DNA from: JAWLBY01 sp041687455
Lineage (GTDB): Bacteria > Pseudomonadota > Gammaproteobacteria > Xanthomonadales > Xanthomonadaceae
Assembly (NCBI GenBank): GCA_041687455.1
Contig: JAWLBY010000015.1
Coordinates: forward strand, 43,840-107,839
DNA: 64,000 nt
Reading direction: 5' to 3'
Within the stretch, counting starts at the first letter, position 1. Every line of letters starts with the position of its first letter. Positions 51,501 through 58,738 of the stretch are shown here, one piece after another. Below the pieces are notes generated by a model that worked only from the letters and a program-made list of their open reading frames with translations, made no database searches and was not told where the DNA came from. A program made the translations under genes and the position numbers.

Positions 51501-51985
51501 GCGTGCCGGCGCAGCCGCATCAGCTCGGCGGTGCGGGCGACGCCGGCATCGGCCTCGCCGGACAGGGTGAGCCGCATGATCGGCTCGGTCGACGGATTGA
51601 AGCGCAGCAGCACCGGCTTCTTCGCCTCGAGCGGCAATTGCAGCAACTCGAGTTTGTCGCGGACCTCCATGCTGGCGCGGTCCATGTCGGTGCCCCAGAC
51701 GAACTCCAGGATCACGTCGCTCTGGCCGGTTCGCGACACCGAGTGCAGCTTGCGCAGGTTCTTGACCACGCCGACGGTCTCTTCGACCTTCTCGGTGATC
51801 AGGTTCTCGATCTCGCTGGGTGCCGCACCGACGTATTCGGTCCGCACGGTCAGCGTCGGATACGACAGGTCCGGCAGCAGGTTGACCTTCAGGTCGCGCA
51901 GCGCGATGAAGCCGAACAGCACCATCGTCAGCGTCGCCATCGCGATGGTGACGCGACGGCGGGTCGAGAATTCGGCGAGGTTCAT
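48590..51985 (-). CDS. RND efflux permease, first of pair, with extra hydrophobic insert
   Basis: A 1131-residue HAE-type RND pump. The relay residues are canonical: D405-D406 in VVDDSIVV and K1015 in VVKNAIVL. It is about 90 residues longer than AcrB because of an insert near residues 520-600 (bases about 50190-50430) that follows the cytoplasmic loop and contains two more hydrophobic stretches (LLLLPLKLALLPLLLVAF and the next). Coupled by ATGA overlaps to the adaptor upstream and the second permease downstream. Substrates unknown. Confidence 0.9.
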   Translation of the reverse strand: MNLAEFSTRRRVTIAMATLTMVLFGFIALRDLKVNLLPDLSYPTLTVRTEYVGAAPSEIENLITEKVEETVGVVKNLRKLHSVSRTGQSDVILEFVWGTDMDRASMEVRDKLELLQLPLEAKKPVLLRFNPSTEPIMRLTLSGEADAGVARTAELMRLRRHAEEELKKRIEPIEGVAAVKVSGGLEDEVQVLIDQQQLARLNLSVGQVIERLRVENVNVSGGRIEEGSQRYLVRTINQFANLDEMRELLVTTHDGVPVRMRDVATIEQGYKERQAIIRLDGQEAVELAIYKEGDANTVQVAERVKQVLQRLTQGLPAGATLTEVDDQSIFIKQALDEVRTEALIGGSLAILIIFFFLRSGWSTLVIGLSLPVSIIATFFFMGQFGLSLNVMSLAGLALATGMVVDDSIVVLESIAKARERGLGLLEAAVVGTREVSMAVVASTLTTVAVFLPLVFVHGIAGQLFRDQALTVAIAMLMSLVVSLTLIPMLSSLKAKAPLGYADESGDPRPLWRQLVDFTVRLFRWPLVEAGRNGALRWIGWLLLLPLKLALLPLLLVAFVLVLVLPWLLFGIGWVGGWIGRLLVATVGRLLQAIGALLMRGYDRVERGYARLLPKALEQRTLVLGSATAAFVAALAVLPTLGMDLIPQLAQDRFEMTVKLAPGTQLRDTDALVRELQRAHAGDAGVRTIYGVSGSGTRLDANPTESGENIGKLTVVLARGADAAAEAAEIERLRETMAGYPDVEVKFGRPELFSMATPLEIELRGTDLDALTAAGRELAARLSADDRFADVKTSVEAGFPEVQIRFDQERAAALGLTTRQIADQVVRKIRGEVATRYSFRDRKIDVLVRAREADRASVADIAKLIVNPQSDRPVTLDAVAEVIPTVGPSEIHRVDQIRVALVSANLRHGDLGSAVAEVQRLASERPLAAGVTMAIGGQGDDLDESMRSLLFAFALAIFLVYLVMASEFESLLHPFVILFTIPLAVVGAVLALMLTNNTLSVVVFIGLILLAGIVVKNAIVLIDRVNQLRGAGMPKRQAIVEGAEARLRPIVMTTLTTLFGFMPLALGLGEGAEVRAPMAITVIGGLLVSTLLTLVVIPVVYDLLDRKSDEAFAREHRKLDLDDDGRPAGEPA

Positions 51986-53196
51986 TCCGAGGTCGCCGCG
52001 GCAGCGGTGGCGGTGGCAGCCGACTGGGCGATCTGGGCGGCATCGCTGGCCGGCAGCTTCGGCACGTTGACGACATCGACCTCGACACCGTCGCGCAGCG
52101 TGACCTTGCCGACCGTGACGACCTGATCACCTTCGGACAGGCCGCCGCGCACTTCGGCGTAGCGGCCGTTGACATGGCCGAGCGCGATGCCGGTGCGTAC
52201 CGCCTTGCCTTCATGCACGGCGAACACCGCAGCCTCGCCCTCGCCTTCGAGCAAGGCCGCGCGCGGCACGGTCAGGACGTCCTCGCGGCGGTCGTACACG
52301 ACTTCGATGCGACCGAACATGCCGGGCTTCAACGCATTCTCGGCATCGAACGCGGCGGTCACGCGGAACGTGCCGCTGCCGGAATCGACCACCGGGCTGA
52401 CCCGATCGATCGTGCCGGTGAACTTGCGCCCCGGCATCGCATCGACCTGCATCGACACCGGCAGGCCGGCCTGCATCGTCGCCAGCTCGCGCTCCGGCAC
52501 GTTCAGCACGGCTTCCAGCGCATCGGTGTCGACGATCTGGAACAGCGGCGCGTTGAGCGGAATCAGGTTGCCCTGCTTGACCAGCCGCCGTGCGATGACG
52601 CCGCTGATCGGGGCCTCGATGTTGGTGTAGGACAGCTCGAGCCGGGCGATGTCGTAGGCGGCGCGCTGGGTGTCGAGATCGAAACGCAGCCGTTCGTGCG
52701 CGTCGGCAGCGATCAGCTTGCGCTCGAACAGCTCCTTCGAGCGGTTGAATTCGGCCTCGAGCTTGCGCAGCGCCGCCTCGGCGCGCCGAACCTCGAGCCG
52801 CGCGCGTTCCGGGTCGATCTTCGCCAGCACCTGGCCGGCGCGCACCCGGTCGCCTTCCTCGGCCATCAGCGTCAGCAACACGCCGGAGGTCTTGGCGACC
52901 ACCTGCGCCTCGTTCGGCGCGTCCAGCGTCGCGGTGCCGCTGTAGCTGGCGGCCAGCGAGCGCCGCGCGACCTCGGCCACCTCGACCGGCACCGTCTGGG
53001 CGGCCTTCTTCTTGCCGTCCTTGCCGTCCGCCTTGGCGTCCGCTGCAGCCTGCGCCGGCGCCTCCGGCTCGGCCGACGCCTGCTGGCCTCCGCAGGCGGA
53101 CAGTGCGGCCAATACGGCTGCCAGCAGCACAGCGCGTCCGGCACGCCGACCGAGGCCGAGGCTGGGGGTCCGTCCGACTACGAGGTTCGTGCTCAT
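51982..53196 (-). CDS. RND periplasmic adaptor lipoprotein
   Basis: A 404-residue membrane-fusion protein. The signal ends in the lipobox LSAC, so it should be lipid-anchored to the inner membrane. A Lys/Ala-rich linker is followed by the biotinyl-lipoyl half motif (AKTSGVLLTLMAEEGDRVRAG), an alpha-hairpin near residues 120-160, the second lipoyl half (TNIEAPISGVIARRLVKQGN) and the beta-barrel. Those segments are quoted as regions. First gene of the adaptor-permease-permease operon. No outer-membrane channel is encoded here, so a TolC-like protein from elsewhere must serve. Confidence 0.92.
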   Translation of the reverse strand: MSTNLVVGRTPSLGLGRRAGRAVLLAAVLAALSACGGQQASAEPEAPAQAAADAKADGKDGKKKAAQTVPVEVAEVARRSLAASYSGTATLDAPNEAQVVAKTSGVLLTLMAEEGDRVRAGQVLAKIDPERARLEVRRAEAALRKLEAEFNRSKELFERKLIAADAHERLRFDLDTQRAAYDIARLELSYTNIEAPISGVIARRLVKQGNLIPLNAPLFQIVDTDALEAVLNVPERELATMQAGLPVSMQVDAMPGRKFTGTIDRVSPVVDSGSGTFRVTAAFDAENALKPGMFGRIEVVYDRREDVLTVPRAALLEGEGEAAVFAVHEGKAVRTGIALGHVNGRYAEVRGGLSEGDQVVTVGKVTLRDGVEVDVVNVPKLPASDAAQIAQSAATATAAAATSE

Positions 53197-53217
53197 GATG
53201 ATCGCCGCTGTATTGGG

Positions 53218-53243
53218 GTTGTGGTGTGATAGTCTGCTACAAC
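53218..53243. promoter_or_regulatory. Dyad ahead of the RND operon, possible operator
   Basis: GTTGT at 53218-53222 and ACAAC at 53239-53243 form a 5-bp dyad spaced by 16 bases, located 22 bases upstream of the adaptor start in a locally AT-richer stretch. TetR-type repressors often control such operons, but no regulator gene is adjacent. Suggestive only. Confidence 0.3.
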
Positions 53244-53403
53244 ACCTGCAATGTCAAGCAGGGTCGCTCATGCCAGAGTGCGCCCGGAAAGCGGTGTCGC
53301 GCCCGTGCATGTAGTCATCGATGCGTGAACCCGGCCGGCGGTGACAGGCCCCGTTCAGCTCGCAGCAAGGCAGGCGAACTGTTCCGGTCGGCGGTCGAGC
53401 CGC

Positions 53404-53409
53404 TATACT
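53404..53409 (+). promoter_or_regulatory. -10 element ahead of the cytochrome c pair
   Basis: TATACT lies 62 bases ahead of the first cytochrome start. No recognisable -35 is found 16-18 bases upstream, so an activator may be needed. Confidence 0.45.
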
Positions 53410-53470
53410 CCGCGCTTTGCGCCGGCCGGGGGGTCGGCGTGCTCGCTTCTCCATACTGTCTGGATTCACG

Positions 53471-53803
53471 ATGACGCCGATCCTGCGCCTCGCCGCCGGC
53501 CTCGCTCTGGCCGCCCTCGCCCTGCCCGCCGCCGCCGCCGCCGGCAACCCGGAAGCCGGAAAGCTGAAGGCCTACACCTGCACCGGTTGCCACGGCATCG
53601 AGGGGTACAAGAACGCCTATCCGCACTACCACGTGCCGAAGATCGGCGGCCAGAACTACGAGTACCTGATGGCTGCGCTGAACGCCTATCGCAAGGGCGA
53701 GCGCACGCATCCGACGATGCAGGCTCAGGCCCAGGGCTACAGCGAGCAGGACATCGACGACATCGCCACCTATCTGTCGAGCCTGAAGGGCAACAGCCAG
53801 TGA
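53471..53803 (+). CDS. Periplasmic monoheme cytochrome c (c5/c4-like), copy 1
   Basis: A 110-residue class I cytochrome c. Signal peptide (LRLAAGLALAALALPAAAAAG), heme motif CTGCH, and a distal methionine candidate in ERTHPTMQAQAQG. The C-terminal helix SEQDIDDIATYLSSL is typical of small cytochromes feeding terminal oxidases. It is followed 17 bases later by a second, similar cytochrome gene. Confidence 0.9.
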   Translation: MTPILRLAAGLALAALALPAAAAAGNPEAGKLKAYTCTGCHGIEGYKNAYPHYHVPKIGGQNYEYLMAALNAYRKGERTHPTMQAQAQGYSEQDIDDIATYLSSLKGNSQ

Positions 53804-53820
53804 TCCGGGAGCGCACCACG

Positions 53821-54156
53821 ATGAAGCTGCAGATCCTCACCGCCGCACTGATGCTGGCGTTCGCCCCGCTGACGTTTGCCGCCGGCAATGCCGAAGCCGG
53901 CAAGACCAAGGCAGCCACCTGCCAGGCCTGCCACGGCCCGGATGGCAACGGCACCGGCATCGACCAGTACCCGTTGCTGGCCGGCCAGCATGCCGACTAT
54001 CTGGTCAAGGCGCTCGAAGACTACAAGAGTGGCAGCCGCGCGAACCCGATCATGGCCGGCTTCGCCGCGACACTGAGCCGGCAGGACATGGAAGACCTGG
54101 CCGCCTATTTCGCCAGCCAGAACGGCCCGCTGCGCGACCTGTCGCATCTGAAGTAA
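53821..54156 (+). CDS. Periplasmic monoheme cytochrome c (c4-half-like), copy 2
   Basis: A 111-residue class I cytochrome c with signal peptide (ILTAALMLAFAPLTFAAG), heme motif CQACH, the c4-type GPDGNGTGIDQYPLLAGQ loop and methionine ligand candidate in NPIMAGFAATLS. Two c4-like halves encoded as separate genes may dock together as a diheme c4 does. A strong terminator follows. Confidence 0.9.
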   Translation: MKLQILTAALMLAFAPLTFAAGNAEAGKTKAATCQACHGPDGNGTGIDQYPLLAGQHADYLVKALEDYKSGSRANPIMAGFAATLSRQDMEDLAAYFASQNGPLRDLSHLK

Positions 54157-54181
54157 CACGCCGCACTCGCGCGACGCAGAA

Positions 54182-54207
54182 AAAAAGGCCCCGCAAGGGG
54201 CCTTTTT
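54182..54207. terminator. Bidirectional intrinsic terminator
   Basis: AAAAAGGCCCC, GCAA loop, GGGGCCTTTTT: a GC stem flanked by A and T runs on both sides. It can end both the cytochrome transcript (plus) and nfuA (minus). Confidence 0.92.
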
Positions 54208-54250
54208 GCTTTTCCGTCGCCGGCCGCCGTCGGCAGCGCCGACCCCGGCC

Positions 54251-54832
54251 TCAGCGGAAGTACGGCTTGTCGCCGCTGCTGTGATCGGTCGCGTCGCGTA
54301 CCGCGCTGATCTCCGGGATCCGCGCCCGCAAGGTCTTCTCGACGCCGTTCTTCAGCGTTGCGTCGACCATGCTGCAGCCATGGCAGCCACCGCCGAAACG
54401 CAGCACCACCTCGCCATCCGCAGCGACTTCCTCGACCGACACCCGTCCGCCGTGCGAGGCCAACTGCGGATTGATCTCCGACTCGACGACGTAGCGGACG
54501 CGTTCGACCAGGCTGGCTTCGGCGCCCGGCACACCGCCCTTGATCTTCGGTGCCCGGATGTTGACCTGGCCGCCACCAACCGCATCGGCGAAATCGATCT
54601 CGGCCGAGTCGAAGAACGGCACGCTGTCGGCATCGACATACAGCGTGAAGCCCTCGCAATCGATCGCCCATTCGTCGCCGGCCAGGTCGACCGGCTCGCA
54701 GAACTCGAGCCGCGCATCGGCGGCCGGCGTACCGGCCCGCAGTGCGCTGAGGCGAATGCCGATCCAGTCGCCCTGCTGGCGCTCGATCAACTGGCGGAAA
54801 TACTGCTGGGCTTTCGTGGTGATCTGGATCAT
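54251..54832 (-). CDS. nfuA: Fe/S biogenesis protein NfuA
   Basis: A 193-residue carrier that delivers [4Fe-4S] clusters. The N-terminal half is a degenerate A-type domain lacking the usual cysteines; the C-terminal Nfu domain holds FGGGCHGCSMVD with C150 and C153, matching E. coli C149/C152. The ATG at 54832 (MIQITTKAQQYFRQL) is chosen over a very long upstream frame that is antisense noise. Confidence 0.96.
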   Translation of the reverse strand: MIQITTKAQQYFRQLIERQQGDWIGIRLSALRAGTPAADARLEFCEPVDLAGDEWAIDCEGFTLYVDADSVPFFDSAEIDFADAVGGGQVNIRAPKIKGGVPGAEASLVERVRYVVESEINPQLASHGGRVSVEEVAADGEVVLRFGGGCHGCSMVDATLKNGVEKTLRARIPEISAVRDATDHSSGDKPYFR

Positions 54833-55075
54833 CGCTGGACCATGCATTGACGGCGACATTCTACGTGGTCCGCCCCGGCGCCGGCGGCCCGGCGCGCGCC
54901 GCCGGTCGCATCGGCGCCGCGATGCAACAGGTTCGTGCCGGACCCGACGGACGCCGCCCGAGAGCGGCTGGCCGAGGCGATCGAGCGCGGCCTGATTCGG
55001 CTCAACACAGTCTTCAGTGCGGCGATGCGACACTGTCGCTGCGCCATCCGGACGCCGACCCACGGGAGAACGCCG

Positions 55076-56224
55076 ATGACCGCCGCCAGAGCCCGCCGCC
55101 GCATCGTCATCGTCGGCGCCGGTTTTGCCGCACTGACCGCCGTGCGGCGATTGCGTCGTCGCGCACCGCAGCACGCGATCATCGTCGTCGCGCCGCGCGC
55201 CGAGTTCGTCTACCAGCCGAGCCTGATCTGGCTGCCGACCGGACTGCGCCGGGCGTCCGATCTGGTGTTGCCGCTGCAGCGCTTCTTCGCCCGCCAGCGA
55301 GTCGAGTTCATCGCCGCCCGAGCCACCGGCCTCGATCGCGAGCGTCGCCTGCTGCTGACCGACGACGGGCCGGTCGAGTACGACGCCCTGCTGATCGCCA
55401 GCGGCGGCCGGCTGCTGAAATCGCTGCCGGGAATCGAGCATGCGCTGCCGATCTGCGGCGGCATCGCCGCCGCCGAGGCGATCGGCGAACGACTCGCGGC
55501 CATGACCGGCGGACGCATCGTGTTCGGATTCGGCGCCAATCCGAAACAACCGGCGGCGATGCGCGGCGGACCGATCTTCGAACTGCTGTTCGGCATCGAT
55601 ACCTGGTTGCGCCGGCGCCGGCTGCGCGACCGCTTCACGCTGGCGTTCGTCAATGCCGCGAGCGAACCGGGCAAGCGGCTCGGCGACCGCGCCGTACAGG
55701 CCCTGCTGGCCGAAATGAAGCGGCGCGACGTCGAACTGCACCTGGGCCAGCCGATCCAGCGCTTCGATGCCGACGGCGTCGAGACCGCGGCAGGACGGGT
55801 GCCGGCCGACCTGATCCTGTTCATGCCGGGCCTCACCGGCCCCGACTGGGCCGGGGCATCCGGCCTGCCGCTGTCGGACGGTGGCTTCTTCGACGCCGAC
55901 CCCTTCGGCCGGGTCAATGGCACCGAACGGATCTTCGTGGCCGGCGATGCCGGCAGTTTCCCCGGGCCGGACTGGGCGCCGAAACAGGCGCACATGGCGG
56001 ATCTGCAGGCCCGCGCCGCGGCCGACAACCTGCTGCGTTCGCTGGACGGCGAATCGCCGTCGGCCCGCTTCCGTCACGAACTGATCTGCATCGTCGATGC
56101 GCTCGACAGCGGCATGCTCGTCTACCGCGACGAACGCCGGGCCTGGATGCTGCCACGCTTGCGACTGTTCCACTGGCTCAAGCGTGCATTCGAATGGAAC
56201 TACCTGCGGCCGTACCGTGGCTGA
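55076..56224 (+). CDS. SQR-like FAD-dependent oxidoreductase
   Basis: A 382-residue flavoprotein of the sulfide:quinone oxidoreductase/NDH-2-like superfamily. FAD fingerprint VIVGAGFAALTAVRRL, then FVYQPSLIWLPTGLR (an SQR-type loop), LIASGGRLL and FVAGDAGSF. Only two cysteines sit in plausible places (PICGG and ELICIVD), so the three-cysteine catalysis of classical SQR is not evident. The C-terminus (HWLKRAFEWNYLRPY) could be a membrane-binding amphipathic helix. CGGGAGA precedes the ATG. Followed 33 bases later by a ZIP transporter. Confidence 0.75.
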   Translation: MTAARARRRIVIVGAGFAALTAVRRLRRRAPQHAIIVVAPRAEFVYQPSLIWLPTGLRRASDLVLPLQRFFARQRVEFIAARATGLDRERRLLLTDDGPVEYDALLIASGGRLLKSLPGIEHALPICGGIAAAEAIGERLAAMTGGRIVFGFGANPKQPAAMRGGPIFELLFGIDTWLRRRRLRDRFTLAFVNAASEPGKRLGDRAVQALLAEMKRRDVELHLGQPIQRFDADGVETAAGRVPADLILFMPGLTGPDWAGASGLPLSDGGFFDADPFGRVNGTERIFVAGDAGSFPGPDWAPKQAHMADLQARAAADNLLRSLDGESPSARFRHELICIVDALDSGMLVYRDERRAWMLPRLRLFHWLKRAFEWNYLRPYRG

Positions 56225-56257
56225 GCCGCCGCCCGCCGCGAGGACGGGGCGGCAACC

Positions 56258-56995
56258 GTGATCGGCTGGATCGTCCCGTTCGCGCTGCTCGGCAGCCTCG
56301 GCGCGATCGCCGGGGCGGCGCTGCTGCTGCTGTTGCCTGCCCGTCTGCGGCAACGGCTGGTGTCGGCCCTGGTCGGCTACGCGACCGGCGCGCTGCTCGC
56401 TGCCGCGTTTCTCGGAATGATCCCGGCCGCACTCGCCGAGGCGCCGGCGCAGACGGTCATGACCTCGATACTGGCCGGGCTGCTGCTGTTCTTCGTACTC
56501 GAGAAGCTGGTGCTGTGGCGGCACTGCCACGATGCGGACTGCGAGCTGCACGGACGGCCCGGACCGTTGATCCTGTTCGGCGACGCGTTCCACAACTTCG
56601 TCGACGGCGTCGTCATCGCCGCGGCATTCCTGACCTCGGTGCCGCTCGGCATCGCCACGGCGATCGCCGTCGTCGCCCATGAACTGCCGCAGGAGATGGG
56701 CGAGTTCGCGATCCTGCTCGACAGCGGCTACAGCCGCGGTCGCGCGCTGGCGCTGAACGCGCTGTCGGCATCGGCCACGTTGCCGGGCGCCGTGATCGGC
56801 TACTTCTGGCTCGACAGTGCCCGCGACGCCGTGCCGGTCATGCTGGCGATCTCGGCCGCGAGCTTCATCTACGTCGCGACTGCCGACCTGATCCCGCACC
56901 TGCACCGGCACGTGTCGCCGCTCGCCGGGCTGCGCCAGTTCCTGCTGCTGCTCGCCGGTATCGGAACGATCGCATTGCTCCGCTTCGGCCATTGA
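56258..56995 (+). CDS. ZIP-family metal transporter, LIV-1-like
   Basis: A 245-residue inner-membrane divalent metal (Zn/Fe/Mn) transporter with about eight helices. The binuclear site motifs are HNFVDG in helix 4 and HELPQEMGEFAIL in helix 5; the latter resembles the eukaryotic LIV-1/ZIP7 subgroup rather than E. coli ZupT. A short loop before helix 4 is rich in His and Cys (RHCHDADCELHG). Starts at GTG 56258. Likely co-transcribed with the SQR-like gene. Confidence 0.87.
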   Translation: MIGWIVPFALLGSLGAIAGAALLLLLPARLRQRLVSALVGYATGALLAAAFLGMIPAALAEAPAQTVMTSILAGLLLFFVLEKLVLWRHCHDADCELHGRPGPLILFGDAFHNFVDGVVIAAAFLTSVPLGIATAIAVVAHELPQEMGEFAILLDSGYSRGRALALNALSASATLPGAVIGYFWLDSARDAVPVMLAISAASFIYVATADLIPHLHRHVSPLAGLRQFLLLLAGIGTIALLRFGH

Positions 56996-57009
56996 GCAAC
57001 CGAGCGCGT

Positions 57010-57018
57010 TGCTATACT
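57010..57018 (+). promoter_or_regulatory. Extended -10 promoter of phhB
   Basis: TGCTATACT at 57010-57018 is an extended -10; a TTGAGC at 56992-56997 is spaced 15 bases, shorter than ideal. The leader to the phhB start would be about 85 bases. Confidence 0.5.
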
Positions 57019-57107
57019 CGCGCGCCGTCACGCACCGACGTCGCCCGCCGCCGCGTCGGCACGACGGCGATCCACCGGCTTTCGATCGTTCGCAGGAGAC
57101 CGCAGCC

Positions 57108-57461
57108 ATGAGCGACCTCGACACCCTCGCCGCCCGCCACTGCCAGCCGCTGCACGGCGATCAGCACCGGCTGCCGGCCGAGCGCGTCCGCGACGCGCTT
57201 GCAATGCTGCCGGGCTGGTCGGCGATCGATGACGGCCGGGCACTCGGCAAGACCTACGCATTCGCCGACTATTACCGGACGATGGCGTTCGTCAATGCAC
57301 TGGCCTTCGTCGCCCATCGCGAGAACCATCATCCGGACCTCGGCGTGCACTACAACCGCTGCGTGGTCCGCTATTCGACACACGACTGCGGCGGCGTGAC
57401 CGAAAACGACCTGATCTGCGCAGCGAAAGCGGAACGCCTGTACGCCGATGCCGAGCGCTGA
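57108..57461 (+). CDS. phhB: Pterin-4a-carbinolamine dehydratase
   Basis: A 117-residue PCD/DCoH protein that recycles 4a-hydroxytetrahydrobiopterin, usually for phenylalanine hydroxylase. The active-site motif ENHHPDLGVHYN and the C-terminal VTENDLICAAKAE are present. CAGGAGA precedes the ATG. No phhA is nearby; in such cases PCD may serve other pterin enzymes. Confidence 0.94.
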   Translation: MSDLDTLAARHCQPLHGDQHRLPAERVRDALAMLPGWSAIDDGRALGKTYAFADYYRTMAFVNALAFVAHRENHHPDLGVHYNRCVVRYSTHDCGGVTENDLICAAKAERLYADAER

Positions 57462-57616
57462 GCCGCATCGGCGTTCCACCGAGACGAGACGCGCAGCCGC
57501 GGCGATTCACGAGCGCGCTTCCAGGATCGCGGCTGAAGCGGCTTTCATCAGACAACAGCCAACCGCTTGACTCTGCCACTCCCGGAATCGCTGTCGCGAC
57601 GAAAACCAGGCGAAAA

Positions 57617-57680
57617 CCGGGAGCCATCCTGCTCTTGAGGACCGCGAACCGGTAGATTCCGGCTTTCGCCGGAATGACGA
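57617..57680. repeat. Dispersed repeat with TTCCGGC hairpin (degenerate MITE-like copy)
   Basis: The right end (GATTCCGGCTTTCGCCGGAA then TGACG, 57655-57679) forms a 7-bp stem with TTTC loop at 57657-57674. To its left CCGGGAGCCATCCTG (57617-57631) matches CCGGGATCCATCTTG of the element at 62656-62763, so both are members of one family, this one decayed at its left end. Just before it, at 57527-57545, lies a half REP (ATCGCGGCTGAAGCGGCTTT). Confidence 0.6.
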
Positions 57681-57755
57681 GCAAACTGCTTCAGCTTGCT
57701 TCGTGACCGCGTACGCCGCAGGTGTTCTGTTCCCACAGGGAACGATCAATCGCCC

Positions 57756-58718
57756 TCAGCCGCCGCCGAGCCGATCCAGCACCGCCTTCAACTCATGCGG
57801 CAACGGCGCATTCAGCACGTATGGCTGCGTGCCATCCTTCAATGCGAACGACAGCGACGCCGCATGCAGGAACAAGCGCCTGAGCCCCGCCTGTTGCTTC
57901 AGCGCCTGATTGGCCGCCTTGTCACCGTATTTCTCGTCACCGGCCACCGGATGCCCGGCGTAGGCCGAATGCACGCGGATCTGGTGGGTCCGGCCGGTCT
58001 CGATGACGACCTCGCAGAAGCTGTGCGGCCCGGCGGGCTCGATCAGCCGGAAATGGCTGACCGATGCCTTGCCGGCTGCATGCACCTGCACCATCCGCTC
58101 GCCGCCCTGCAGCAGCGATTTCTCGAGCGGCGCGTCGACCGTGAACTTCGGCTTGCGGACCCGGCCGACCAGCAGAGCCAGGTAGCGCTTCTCGAGCCGA
58201 CCCTCGCGGATCAGTGCCTGCAGCTCGGTCAGCGCCGAGCGTTTCTTGGCCAGCACCAGCACGCCGCTGGTATCGCGGTCGAGCCGGTGCACCAGCTCCA
58301 GGCTGTCGTGCGGCCGCAGCGCCCGCAGCAGTTCGATCGCGCCGTGGCTGACTCCGCTGCCGCCGTGGCTGGCGATGCCGCTCGGCTTGTTCAGCGCCAG
58401 CAGCGCGCGATCCTCGAACAGGATGCTGGCCTCGATCTGCCCGAGCAGTCGCGTCGATGGGCGACCCGGATCGGTCGGTTCGGCCAGCCGGACCGGCGGA
58501 ATACGGATCTGTTCGCCCCCCTCGAGCCGGGTGTCGGGCTTCGCCCGGCGGCCATCGACGCGGACCTGGCCGGTGCGCAGGATCCGGTAGATCAACGAGC
58601 GTGGCGCCCCTTTCAACTGGCCGAGCAGGAAGTTGTCCAGCCGCTGTCCGGCCCGCTCGGGATCGACCCGGACGATCCGGACCCCGGAGCCGCCATTTGT
58701 TCCCTCGTTTGCTGCCAT
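57756..58718 (-). CDS. rluC: 23S rRNA pseudouridine synthase RluC
   Basis: A 320-residue synthase for U955, U2504 and U2580 of 23S rRNA. An N-terminal S4 domain (AGQRLDNFLLGQLKGAPRSL region) precedes the catalytic HRLDRDTSGVLVLAKK with its active aspartate, and GRTHQIRVHSAYAGHPVAGD. It is divergent from rne, which is the classical gammaproteobacterial order. Confidence 0.95.
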   Translation of the reverse strand: MAANEGTNGGSGVRIVRVDPERAGQRLDNFLLGQLKGAPRSLIYRILRTGQVRVDGRRAKPDTRLEGGEQIRIPPVRLAEPTDPGRPSTRLLGQIEASILFEDRALLALNKPSGIASHGGSGVSHGAIELLRALRPHDSLELVHRLDRDTSGVLVLAKKRSALTELQALIREGRLEKRYLALLVGRVRKPKFTVDAPLEKSLLQGGERMVQVHAAGKASVSHFRLIEPAGPHSFCEVVIETGRTHQIRVHSAYAGHPVAGDEKYGDKAANQALKQQAGLRRLFLHAASLSFALKDGTQPYVLNAPLPHELKAVLDRLGGG

Positions 58719-58738
58719 GCGTCCCCGCTTGCTACACT
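58709..58738 (+). promoter_or_regulatory. Probable promoter of rne
   Basis: TTGCTG at 58709-58714 and TACACT at 58733-58738, with an 18-base spacer and TGC directly ahead of the -10 (extended -10). It overlaps the start of rluC and would give an rne leader of about 470 bases. Confidence 0.55.

Noticed and set aside
48641..52126. 1161-codon open frame on the plus strand opposite the first RND gene
   Set aside because: Antisense shadow: Gln/His/Arg-rich without hydrophobic or catalytic pattern, while the minus strand encodes a complete RND pump.
53226..53474. 82-codon ORF upstream of the cytochrome pair
   Set aside because: No ribosome-binding site, covers the promoter region, and composition is not protein-like.
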